Assembly (NCBI GenBank): GCA_963921825.1
Contig: OY997594.1
Coordinates: 54,669,675 to 54,733,674, forward strand
Reading direction: 5' to 3'
DNA length: 64,000 nt
Source: Erodium maritimum
Lineage: Eukaryota; Streptophyta; Magnoliopsida; Geraniales; Geraniaceae
The notes beneath the pieces are model-generated. The model did not search any database. It was not told the origin of the DNA and saw only the letters and a list, made by a program, of their open reading frames with translations. Shown here in pieces: positions 22,823-34,018 of the stretch (position 1 is its first letter; each line of letters starts with the position of its first letter). The position numbers were made by a program, and so were the translations under genes.

Positions 22823-23920
22823 CTAACTCTGGAGAATAGTGTAGTAGTCTTGCAGAGTCTTGTCCTGCCTCTCCTGCCCCTGTCTCAAGTCAGCCACCTC
22901 AACCCGGAGCATAGTCACCTCCTCATGCATAGCCATCACTCGCTCTTCTAGTGTTGGATTTCCCCCAACACCCTCAAATAGCTCTTTCTTGATGAAGATG
23001 ACTTTGTCTATGTAATCCCCATGAGTGGGGAGAGGAATGACTTCCTCTTGAGGATCATCCCACATTCCGAGAGATTGTGCCAATTGGGTAGCTATTGCAA
23101 CACACCCAATTTTTCCATCTTTCTTCTTGGCATGTCCCTCCAAATACTCCAGGAAAGAAAATTCAAAGGGAGCTCTTCTTCCCACCTCAAAGCAGTACAC
23201 AATTCTTATTTCCCGATGTGTGAGAGTATGAGCATTGTCTCCCCTACCAAAAATGGTGTATGGCAACACCCTGTGGAAATATCTCAGCACCGGGGATTTC
23301 AACCGAGTAGCGTTCGGACTGTTGCTAAAGCCATCCCCAGGCTTTGAAATATGTGCCCAACATTCCCCTACTGTGGGTGGGTCGGTTATGTCCCCATCAT
23401 AGGGAGTGAAACCAAGAGCTATCCCGAACTCCCTTCGGGAGAGTCGGAACTCTCGTCCACACAACCGGAAGCACACAACCCTGTCGTCCTGGGACCATTG
23501 AATGTGAAATGACGCCAGGAACTCCAGTGTTAAATTCCTATAGGAACGAGGATACCAAGTTGAAAGAGTTGACCAACCGACTCTCTCCAGCCGGTTGATA
23601 CACTCATCCCTGCACCAAAGTCCTGTTTGCACAAAGCCCAAGTCGACAAACTTGGGTGTCATTATTTCTCTTCCCTGCAGAAGCTCGAGTCGTGTGTTCC
23701 GAATATTATTATCACTAAAAATAAGGCAAGGGATGCCAGGGGTACCTATATCCGCGTCAGGCGAACGAGGATGTCGTGGCAGTGGACTCGTGTCAATCCA
23801 ATATTCCACAGGTTGCTCAGGTTGCTCCGGGGCTTCTTGATTCCTTGCTTGAGAGCTTGATCCTTCCCCTGATTTACCCTTTTGAGTTCTCTTCCTTTGG
23901 TAGTGGATTGTCTCTGACAT
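22823..23920 (-). mobile_element. ATHILA ORF-1-like gene of minus-strand Gypsy
   Basis: A 365-residue open frame 3' of pol, the envelope-like position in Athila elements. It has a basic Ser/Gln/Glu-rich N-terminus (about 1-45) and a central domain (about 85-300) with the family-type motifs FRLCGREFRLSRREFGIALGF and RYFHRVLPYTIFGRGDN. A C-terminal coiled-coil-like heptad region follows (about 318-360, EEVTMLRVEVADLRQ). The match is to the ATHILA ORF-1 family (PF03078), whose function is not established. The frame looks whole although gag-pol of the same element is decayed. Confidence 0.75.
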
Positions 23921-23939
23921 CTCAAACTTCTTCTCTTCA

Positions 23940-24652
23940 CTAGTTTGGCCCGGAATGAGGTACGGGGCGGGTCATTGAGCATGCCGGAATGCGGCACGGA
24001 ACGGATCTCTCGGGGGCCGGTAAGCGACACGGAACGGGTCGCTCGAAGCGCCGGCGAACCACACGAACCGTGCTCCTTACCGTTCCGGAACGCAGAACCA
24101 AAAGGTTCGTTGTAGACGATGGAATGTGTGCCGGAATATTCCTAGGGACGGCCCGGAATGCAAGCCGGAACGTATCTTCTGCTCTGTGTCGGTGATTTCC
24201 CTAAGGTGTCGAGGAGTTGTTGATGGAGATGAAGTTGTGGAGGGTTTTGGTGATGGAGATGAAGCTGATGGAGGGTTTTGATGTCGCTTTGGAGGAACGG
24301 TATGGAGGTTGATGTTGCAGGATTGGAGTTGTGCATGGTTTGGTGTTGCTGTGGAGATGAAGGTGTGTGAAGCGAATAGATAAGGTGAGATAAGGTGAGG
24401 GAAGAAAGGGATAGGGTTTTCAGATTTGGGCCAGCCCATTGGTCGGCACGGCAACGCACACAGAACGGGCGACTGGGCGGCCCGTTTTGAAGCCCGGTCT
24501 GTATCCTTCTCCGACCCTTTCTGTGACCCGTAAAGGTCTTTATACCGGCCCGTTTTGCAGCCCCTGACGGGCTTCTTAGCGGTCCAGTTTAACAGCCGTT
24601 CCGTGTCACAAGGAGGCCCATTAAGTGGCCCTTTCCGTATGACTCTGAGGAT
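23940..24652 (-). repeat. GC-rich degenerate repeats inside minus-strand Gypsy
   Basis: Between ORF-1 and the array, motifs such as CACGGAACGGG, GTTCCGG and CCGGTAAGCGACACGGAACG recur many times (about 23947-24190 and 24440-24650). They are of the same kind as in the LTRs of this element. No gene called. Confidence 0.6.
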
Positions 24653-24710
24653 CAGTACAGTGTTTGTTTTCTTTTTCTTTTCTCCTTTAGACCACAAATC
24701 CTGGTACCTG
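24653..24710. repeat. 58-bp direct repeat flanking the array, left
   Basis: Matches 44571-44628 with three mismatches. Ends ...TGGTACCTG immediately before the first LTR start of the array. Confidence 0.85.
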
Positions 24711-25605
24711 TGATGCGGGTGCATTTTAACACATAAAAGAGCCACAATTTATCGAGTTATAAAGACTTTCAGTCCCGATTTTCTTATCATATATATATAT
24801 ATAAGTTTAGTATGAATAATTTATTTTATCGATATGTTAGGTGTTTTGATGGATTTTCGGCGTATTTTGGGTGTTTTGTGCTTGTGGACCGTTAAGAGGG
24901 TCGATTTTGGTTGCTTCGAAATATACTCATGACTGGTCTTGTTTTGTAGGTCTTGAAAAGAGGAATTTTTTGGCGCAAGAACGAGATCAATCGGAGCTCA
25001 AACGAAGCCGGGGCGAGCAAAATAGCGAAAAAGGAACAAAAAGGGAAGAGTCCATCAGAAGCAGACACGTGGCGCCGACCAGCCCAACCACCAGAGCTCC
25101 CGGGCGCGACACGTGGCGCACTGGTGCCGCCTTTCCTCCTACACGCGACACATGTCCGAGCGCCAGCCGCCGGCCCCGCCCCTGCCCGCGTGGCTCGCCC
25201 ACGTGCCACCACGTTTCCCAAGCTGGCCTACTCCAGCCGCCATCCTCCCAGCTCGCGCCACCTGTCCCACTCGGGTCCTCTCTCTCTGCCTGCCACGTGT
25301 CCCACTCAGCTCTCCTCTCTCTCCGTGACATCTGTCCACACCAGTGCAACCCTACTCCTGATTGACAAAAGGAGCCGCACAACATTTTTGAGAGGGGATA
25401 GACCATTTTTTGACACAGAACAGAAAGGAGGCGAAGGAGTGCCGAACCAAAGAAACAGAGAAGCTTGGAGCATTTATTTTTTTTTCTTTTTCTTTTTCTC
25501 TCTACACACATACAAGGATATATACACTATATATAGTTAATTTGAAAGGAGATTTTTACAAAGAGTGTTTATTTTCTGAATTTCTTTGAGAGATTTGTGG
25601 GAACA
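24711..25605 (+). repeat. Partial LTR at left of array
   Basis: Same family as the LTR that follows, but more diverged in its GC-rich middle. It abuts the next LTR directly at 25606. It contains four CACGTG G-boxes (25066, 25110, 25200 and 25294). Confidence 0.85.
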
Positions 25606-27528
25606 TGATGCGAGTGCATTTTAACACATAAAAGGGCCACATTTTATCGAGTTAAACATGCTTTTGGTCCAGATTTTCTATCATATATTTAGATTTAGCA
25701 TGAATAATTGTGTTTCTCTGTGTTCGGGGTTTCGATGGATTTCCGGCGTATTTTGGGTGTTTTGTGCATGTGGTCCGTTAAGAGGGTCGATTTTGATCAC
25801 TTCGAAATATACTCATTGCTGGTCTTGTTTTGTAGGTCTTGAAAAAAGGAATTTTTTGGTACAAGAACGAGATCAATCGGAGATCAAACGAAGTCGAAGC
25901 GAGTGAAATAGGGAAGTAGGAACAAAAATGGAGCAGCGAGTCACGTGGCGACACCTGTCCAGCCGCCAGACCAGCCGCCGTTCTCCCTCTGCTCGCCACG
26001 CGTCCAAGCCCTCAGCCGCCATTCCATCTCTGCGCGACACGTGTCCTTCCGGCCCACTCCCGCGCGCGTGGCACGTCACGCAGCTGCCGCGTGTCCTCCA
26101 TCCGCCGCCAGCCGCAAGCCGCAAGCCGCCAGCCCTCCTGCGCGCGACACGTGCCCACGCCAGCCGCCTTCTCTCCTCCCCATCTCGCGACACCTGTCCC
26201 CTTCCAGCTCTCCTCTCCTCTGCCAACACGTGTCTAGGGCAGCACTCTCCATTTGGTTGCTCAGCCGCATCTTACCAGGGATTCATTTTTTGTTGGGGTT
26301 TTTTGACAACGAGCAGGAGGAGAAGCGTGAGGAATGCCGAACCAGAGCAAATAGGAGAGAAATTCTTGAGCATTTATTTTTTATTTCTTTTTCTTTTTTC
26401 TCTCTACACATATACAAGGATATATACACTCTATATAGTTAATTTGAAAGGAGATTTTTATAAAGAGTGTTTATTTTCTGAATTTCTTTGAGAGATTTGT
26501 GGGAACACAAGGTGGAGTTTCATTGATTGAAGAGGGATTTGAGCCAAGGGTGTCATTGTTCTTGGAGAAAATTTATCTTTAGAAGAGCTTCTTTGTGCTT
26601 CTACTCTTGGATTTGTTGCCAACACAAGAGGATCAAAGCTAGGGTTTGGAGGAAGGGGAAGAGCAACCATTTTGTCAATTTATTGTGGTGATTGTATATA
26701 AAATTTCTCTCTAAATCTCATTATGAAATCATTTACTTCTTGGTTCATCTCTATGTCATTGATTATCATGAACAACTAAACCCCCAATTTCTAGGGTTTT
26801 GGGTGATTAGAGTAGGGATTTCCATGTTTTAAATGCTTTAAATTGTTGTGATTGTTGAATTGTTTTAGTGTTTATGATCGATTTGTTCTTAACGCTTTAT
26901 CTCCCGGGTAGGCTTGATAACTGATTTGAATTAGAATTTAACGCTTGAAAAAGGAGAATTCTAATTAGTCTAAAGTCGATCGTAAATTGGATTTAAACTC
27001 TAGCTAGAACTAGCGGGGTTAATACAATTGCAATAGCTATAGGCTTGGTTGGTCGAAAGTTAGAAGTTGTCATAGAGCTAAACGCTTTGGGTCTTCATAC
27101 ATCGTGATTCGAAAGAACTCGGTGGTTAGATTCCATTAGGGTTTGAATCGTTCGAAAGAAGTTAGGACTAGAGTTGAGATGACTCGTGGCCTCTAAATCA
27201 AGTCTTCATCACAACAATCGAGTATTTTTGACTTTATGGAATGAACTCTATGAACCCGATATCCTAGAAATTTCATCATTTGATTCAAGAGGTTAAGAAT
27301 TCTCGGTTTCGTGCTACGAGTGCTCTACTTGATTTGCATTACTTGTTAGTTTATTTTAGAAGCATAAAAACCAACTTTTTATAGAAATAGCTTAGCTACA
27401 AGCTTTAAATAGTAAGTGTTTTTTTATTGCTCCTTTGGGCTCGATATTCCGGACTTCAAATCCGATTACTACTTGACGGCCGGTGCACTTGCCGTGCTCA
27501 AGTTTGCGTTTAAACCCGCAGGGCGTCA
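25606..27528 (+). repeat. 5' LTR of Gypsy A
   Basis: 1,923 bp, TGATGCG...GGGCGTCA. Near its 3' end is a stretch shared with 35507-37403. It holds CACGTG at 25942, 26038, 26148 and 26227. Long apparent reading frames through the GC-rich section (about 25920-26300) are base-composition artefacts. Confidence 0.9.
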
Positions 27529-27535
27529 AGTTTTA

Positions 27536-27554
27536 TGGCGCCGTTGCCGGGGAG
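27536..27554 (+). promoter_or_regulatory. Primer-binding site (tRNA-Asp), Gypsy A
   Basis: TGGCGCCGTTGCCGGGGAG is complementary to the 3' end of plant tRNA-Asp, characteristic of Athila-type elements. Confidence 0.85.
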
Positions 27555-30500
27555 CAATTAGGAAACCCTTGCTATATAGTTTGTGCTTCGACTATTTCAT
27601 TTACTTATTTGTCTTTTATATTTGTGTTTTCGGTTCTAATCTCATCTTGTGTTTGGATTTGAAGGTTTTATGATCAAAAGATCCAAATCTTCTCCAAGTG
27701 AGCTGCTCAGTGACAAAGAGTTAAGAGAAGCTGAGTTTAGATTCAAAGCATCAAGGAAAGCTGCTAAGGAAGCTAAAGAATTGCATAATATGGAAGACCC
27801 ACCGGGATTTGGTGAAGATGGGCGGATTGCAAATGTAGGTCAGCATGCTAATCAGCAAGAAAGACCACGAAGACTTTTGTGTGAGTTCGGTGCACCACAA
27901 ACCAACAGATTACATTCGAGCATTCATGCACCAGCGATCACAGCTCACCAGTTTGAGATTAAGACTTCAGTGATCTCACTGCTTCAGCAATCTTCATTTA
28001 GCGGGAACACCTCTACATGCCCAGACCCGTCATTGCACCTGACAAAATTCCTTGAAATATGTTCTACATTTAGGTACAATGGTGTGTCTGATGATGCTGT
28101 CAGATTAAGATTATTCCCGTTCTCCCTATCAGGTGAAGCTTATGAATGGTTTCGTAATTTGCCTTACCATGCGATAAGAACTTGGGAGGATTTGGCTCAA
28201 AAATTTCTAACTAGATTCTTCTCACCAAGGAAGACTCAAGAGTTGAGATCCCAGATTCAAAACTTCAGACAGGCAAATATGGAGTCATTAGCTGAAGCTT
28301 GGGAGCGATTTCAAGGGATGATAAGGAGGTGCCCTCACTGTGGGTTAGAGTTGTGGTTGCAGATGCAGATCTTTTATATGGGTTTGAGACCGGCAAGTCA
28401 ATCAGAGTTGAACGCATCATCAGGTGGTTCATTCAAAAACCACACCCTAGAAGAGTGCCTAGAGATTTTAGAAATGATTATGTCCAATAATGATTGGCAC
28501 TCTGAGAGAGGACCTACTGGTGCAGTCAATTCAGTCTCATCCTCAGCAGACATGAATCAAGTTATGGAGATGATGAGAGTAATGAGTGCAAAGATAGAGG
28601 GGTTACAGGTTCACTCCCACCAACCTGACCCTTTGGATTGCATTGAGGAGATGCGGCATCCAGCTCATGAAAGTGCTCATTATGTGAGCAACAACAATCA
28701 AGGAAGAAGATATGATCCTTACTCTAGCACCTACAACCCTGGTTGGAAAGATCATCCAAGTTTCAGATGGGGAGGAGATCAAGGTCAAAGGAATCAGAAT
28801 TTAGCACCTCCTGGATTCCATCGAAGGCCTCAGAACCAAGGCCAGCAGCAAAGAGATCCTCAACCTCAGCAGAGCCAACAACCTCAAGAACCTTCACCTA
28901 TGGATCTCATATTGAGACTGATGCAATGACAGGATGCAGAGGCTAGAAAGCAAGAGGAGAACACCAAGCTGATGATGCAAAAGCAAGATCAGATGTCTAA
29001 GAGGCAAGAAGAGTCAGATTCTACTATGAGGACAATGCAAGCCCATATGGGGCAGATGGCCACCGCTCTGCACTCGAGAGCTCCAGGATCATTACCTAGT
29101 GACACAGAAGTAAATCCTAGAGAAAATGTAAATGCAGTAACTACTAGGAGTGGAAAAGGTGTAGAAGTGAGATATGAGGGATTGGATGAAGAGCCTCCAG
29201 AAGAAGTTTCTATTGAGCATATTCAAGAGGAAGAGCAAGAGGGCACATCAGAAGTAAGAGGAAGAGAGCATGCCATAGGTAAGAAGGTAAGGGAGTCCGT
29301 GGTTGATTCAGAAACCCGGACTTCACCTCTCCATTTCCCTTCTGTTGCCAAGAAATCTAAACATGATGAACAATATGCTAAATTCTTGAATGTGTTTAAA
29401 AAAACTTGAGATTAATATTCCTTTTCTAGATACAATTAGGAGCATGCCTGTCTATGCCAAATTTCTGAAAGATATTATATCTAACAAAAGGAAGATGAAT
29501 GTGAATGATAGGGTGAATTTAAGTGAAGAGTGTTCTGCTATCTTACAAAATAAATTACCCCCTAAATTGAAAGACCCAGGTAGCTTTACAATACCCTGTG
29601 AGATGGGGACCCTTTCGTTTGCAAAAGCCTTGTGTGATCTAAGAGCTAGCATAAACCTGATGCCTCTGAATGTATTTAAAAAGCTAGGATTGGGTGAAGA
29701 ACCGAAACAGACCTCTATTTCTCTACAGCTAGCTGATAGATCGATTAAATACCCTAGGGGGGTAGTAGAGGATATCCTAGTAAAGGTTGATAAATTTATC
29801 TTTCCTGCTGATTTTGTTGTATTGGACATGGAGGAAGATTATGAGATACCCCTAATCCTAGGCAGGCCTTTCTTGGCTACAGCAAGAGCTCTTATTGATG
29901 TAGAGCAAGAGAAATTGACCATTCGCTACGGCAAAGAGGAAGTGGTGTTTGATGTCTTTAGATCGATAAAACAAGCTAGGAGTGATGATACATGTTTTAG
30001 AATTAAGGCTATTGATTGTGTAGTGCAGGAAATGTTTATTCCTGATGATCCTTTTCTTACATGCCTAAGTAAAGACATTGGTATCACTTGTGAACTTTCA
30101 CAAGATGTTGTAGACGAAGTGGTCAATTTATTGGAGGCGTGTCCTCCATGGAAGAGGGATAGGCCCCACACTCACCTCACCTTGGAGGCAAGTCAAGGGC
30201 CCAAGCTAAAGCCCTCTATTGAGCAAGCCCCTGAGCTAGAATTAAAACCCCTCCCTGAAAATTTGAATGAAGACAATACTCTACCTGTGATAATATCTTC
30301 TGAGTTGTCTTGTCTTCAAGAGGGAAAGCTAATGAGGGTTCTTAAGGATCATAAAAGGGCCTTTGGATGGACAATAGCTGACATCAAGGGAATTAGCCCG
30401 TCAGTGTGCATGCACAAAATTCTCATGGAGGAAAATCAAAGGCCAAGTGTGCAACCACAAACGAGGCTAAATCCATTGATGCAAGAGGTAGTAAAGAAAG

Positions 30501-33124
30501 AGATTGTAAAGCTTTTAGATGCAGGTATTATATACCCTTCCTCTGATAGTGCTTGGGTAAGTCCAATTCAATGTGTACCTAAGAAAGGGGGAATGATTGT
30601 AGTGACCAATGAAAAGAATGAGTTAATTCCTACTAGGACGGTCACAAGGTGGAGAGTATGCATTGACTATAGGAAGTTGAATGATGCCACCCGTAAAGAC
30701 CATTTCCCATTACCCTTTATTTATCAAATGTTAGAGAAATTAGCTGGTCATGAATATTATTGCTTTCTAGATGGATATAGTGGGTACAACCAAATAGCTA
30801 TAGCTCCTGAGGATCAAGAGAAAACTACTCTGACTTGCCCATATGGAACATTTTCATATAGGAGAATGCCTTTTGGTTTATGTAATGCACCTGCTACTTT
30901 TCAAAGATGCATGACAGCTATATTTCATGATATGATTGGTGATTACCTAGAAGTGTTCATGAATGATTTTTCTATGTTTGGTTCTTCATTTGATGAGTGT
31001 TTGAATAATCTGCATAAAGTATTGACTAGATGCGAAGAAACAAACTTGGTGTTATATTGGAAAAAATGTCATCTTATGGTTCAACAGGGTATTGTTCTAG
31101 GTCATAAAATCTCCAAAAAGGGGATTGAAATAGATATGGCCAAGGTGGATGTGATAGGTAAATTGCCTCTACCTAGAAATGTTAAGGGGATTAGAAGTTT
31201 TTTAGGACATGCAGGGTTCTATAGAAGATTCATTAAGGGGTTTTCTGAGATTTCCAAACCATTGTGCAATTTGTTAGGAAAAGATATCCCTTTTGATTTT
31301 GATGATGCATGCTTGAAGAGTTTCTTGTCCTTGAAAGATAAGTTAGTGAATGCACCTGTGATGGTGAGTCCTGATTGGTCCCTGCCTTTTGAGTTAATGT
31401 GTGATGCTAGTGATATAGCGGTAGGGGCAGTTTTGGGACAGAGAAAAGGCAAGATTTTTCACACTATTTATTATGCTAGTAGAGTTCTTAATGAAGCCCA
31501 AATGAATTATGCTACTACTGAAAAAGAACTACTTGATGTGGTATTCGCTTGTGATAAATTTCATTCTTATCTTGTCTTGTCCAAAGTTATTGTGTACACT
31601 GACCATGCCGCTCTCAAGTATTTGTTTAGTAAGAAAGAGGCAAAACCTAGACTATTGAGGTGGATTTTACTACTCCAAGAATTTGATTTGGAGATTCGAG
31701 ATAAAAAAAGGAGTAGAGAACGTTATTGTAGATCACCTATCCAGGATTGAGAACCCTCATGAGAACCTAAGTGTGCCAATTAAAGAAGAGTTCCCGGATG
31801 AGCACTTGTTTGGTATAGAAAATCAAGTCACCCCATGGTTTGCCTATTTTGCAAATTACTTAGCAAGTGGTGTTCTTCCTGCAGATTTTACCTCCAATCA
31901 GAAGAAAAAAAATTTATATGATGTGAAAAACTATTATTGGGATGATCCTTTCCTGTTTAAGATTTGTGCAGATCAAATGGTGAGAAGGTGTATCCCCGAG
32001 TATGAGACTAGAGAGATTTTACATCATTGCCATGGAAGAGAAGTAGGAGGACATTTTGGGCCTGCCAGGACAGCACAAAAGGTGTTGCAATCGGGATTTT
32101 ATTGGCCTACCTTATTTCATGATGCAGCTGTGTTCGTTAAGCAATGTGACAGGTGTCAAAGAACTGGTAATATCTCGAGAAGGCAAGAGATGCCTATGAA
32201 CATTTCAATTGAGGTAGAGTTATTTGACGTATGGAACATTGACTTTATGGGCTCCTTTCCACGGTCCAATGGTTATGAGTACATTTTAGTGGCCGTGGAT
32301 TATGTGTCAAAGTGGGTTGAAGCGGTGGCCTTAGCCACCAATGATGCCAAACCTGTTGGTGCGTTTTTAAAGAAATATATATTTTCTCGGTTTGGCACGC
32401 CTAGGGCAATAGTAAGCGATGGCGGCTCACACTTTTGCAATAAAAAATTTTGGAAGCTTTTAAATCATTATGGTGTTCGTCATCGCTTAGCTACTCCCTA
32501 CCATCCCCAAACTAGCGGGCAAGTAGAGGTTACAAATAGGGAGCTTGGAAGCATATTAGAGAAAACTGTCAGTGCATCTAGGAAAGATTGGTCACATAGA
32601 TTAGATGATACACTGTGGGCATATAGGACAACTTTTAAAACTCCTATTGGAATGTCTCCCTACAAGCTAGTGTATGGGAAGTCTTGTCATTTACCGGTGG
32701 AGCTAGAGCATAAAGCATATTAGGCAATTAAGTTTTTAAATTTTGATGCTAACAGTTGTGGTGAGAACAGGTTATTACAGATCAATCAGATGGATGAATT
32801 CAGGTCTCAGGCTTACCACAACTCAAAGCTATACAAGGAGCGCACCAAAATTGCCCATGATAAGAGAATTGTAGACAGAGAGTTCAAGGAGGGAGACATG
32901 GTTCTTCTCTATAACTCCAGATTGAAGCTCTTCCCCGGTAAACTAGTTTCAAAGTGGAGCGGTCCTTATAAGGTGACCCGAGTTCTTTCCAAAGGGGCGA
33001 TAGAGATCTCTGATGGGAAGAATTCCCCTTTTCTTGTGAATGGTCATAGAGTGAAGCACTACTTTGGTGGTGTGTTCGGTCCAGAAGAATGTCTATATCT
33101 AGAGGAGCCCGAGTATTAGGCGGT

Positions 33125-33195
33125 AGGCGGCTTAGGCCGCCTTTGAGTCGAGCTAACGACGTTAAACAAATGCGCTAGTTGGGAGGCACCCCAAC
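33125..33195 (+). ncRNA. Two-hairpin block after pol, Gypsy A
   Basis: Hairpin 1 is AGGCGGC-TTAG-GCCGCCT (33125-33142). A linker with AACGACGTTAAACAAATGCG follows, then hairpin 2, GTTGGG-AGGCAC-CCCAAC (33178-33195). It starts a few bases past the pol end. Compared with other copies, stem bases change in pairs: hairpin 1 C-G versus T-A, hairpin 2 T-A versus C-G. The TTGGGAGGCAACCCAA core is a frequent sequence in plant Gypsy elements; I know of no assigned role. Confidence 0.65.
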
Positions 33196-33321
33196 AATGG
33201 ATGGAAAGTGGGAGCAGTTTAGTCACATGCCATGGCGTCGAGCTTCTTAAAATTTCTCACGGGCGATGATCTTTCCATCCATCCATGCACACTAGGACTC
33301 TCACGTCAGCTCACAAGTCGA

Positions 33322-33348
33322 GTAGCGGTTCTTCGAGGGGCAGTATCT
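33322..33348 (+). repeat. Conserved 27-nt core, Gypsy A
   Basis: Same 27-nt block as 21743-21769 and 43182-43208. It lies inside a 60-codon open frame (33232-33414) with a hydrophobic C-terminal half. Confidence 0.7.
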
Positions 33349-33447
33349 CTTCCCTTCCTATTTTCAATTGTTTACCGCTATTGTATTTCTTATATGCTAT
33401 CTGGTGGGTGTTGAGCACCCGAATTGATGTGCTGATAGACTATGCGT

Positions 33448-34018
33448 TAGGGGTGGGCAAAAAAAACCGAAACCGCTAAAACCAACCACCACCAACCGCA
33501 AACCGCACCGGAAAACCCGAAACCGGAAAGTTAACGGTTGGCTGCGGGTTCTTGACGATCGAACCGGAAAGTTAACGGTTGGTTGTCGGTTCTTGAAACG
33601 CCAAACCATCGGTTAACCAACTAAACCGGTACTGTTCATCATATACATGTGGCTTCATAATAACCACTGATCTGATATAGATGAATGACTCATGAGCACT
33701 CTTTTGTGTCACACAGATTGCTAACATAGAACACGATGACTTATATGTAATTTTTCTTTTGTTTTAGAGAATGTAGTAATAGGTTTTGGCTTGAAATATA
33801 AATATGTGTATGATTGTTGGAATCTAAATTTGTACTTACATGTAGTAAAGTGGTTGGTTGGTTAAAACCACTAACCAACCGGTTAGTGAACTGGTTGGTT
33901 TCACTGTAAAAATTTGTTTATGGGTTGGGGCTGGTTCCAAGATATGTCAAACCGGTAATATCGGGTTGGGTTCGTAAAGAGTGTCATTGGGTGGTTAACC
34001 ACCCAATGCCCACCCCTA
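33448..34018. mobile_element. hAT MITE in Gypsy A
   Basis: 571 bp with perfect 12-bp terminal inverted repeats TAGGGGTGGGCA...TGCCCACCCCTA and an 8-bp target duplication CTATGCGT (33440-33447 and 34019-34026). Both are diagnostic of hAT elements. The interior is rich in GGTTGGTT/AACCAACC and AAACCG motifs and encodes no transposase. Gypsy B has an uninterrupted empty site at about 43300. Confidence 0.95.

Noticed and set aside
24711-25605. A solo LTR of the plus-strand Gypsy family
   Set aside because: It is incomplete and runs directly into the next LTR without a target duplication, so it is better read as part of the array.
24871-26491. Several long overlapping open frames (100-195 codons) on both strands
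   Set aside because: They lie in the GC-rich part of Gypsy LTRs, where stops are rare. They overlap in several frames and the protein sequences are Pro/Arg/Ser-rich without domains.
33448-34018. A gene for a Thr/Asn-rich protein in the AACCAACC-rich segment
   Set aside because: The segment is a hAT MITE defined by its terminal repeats and target duplication.
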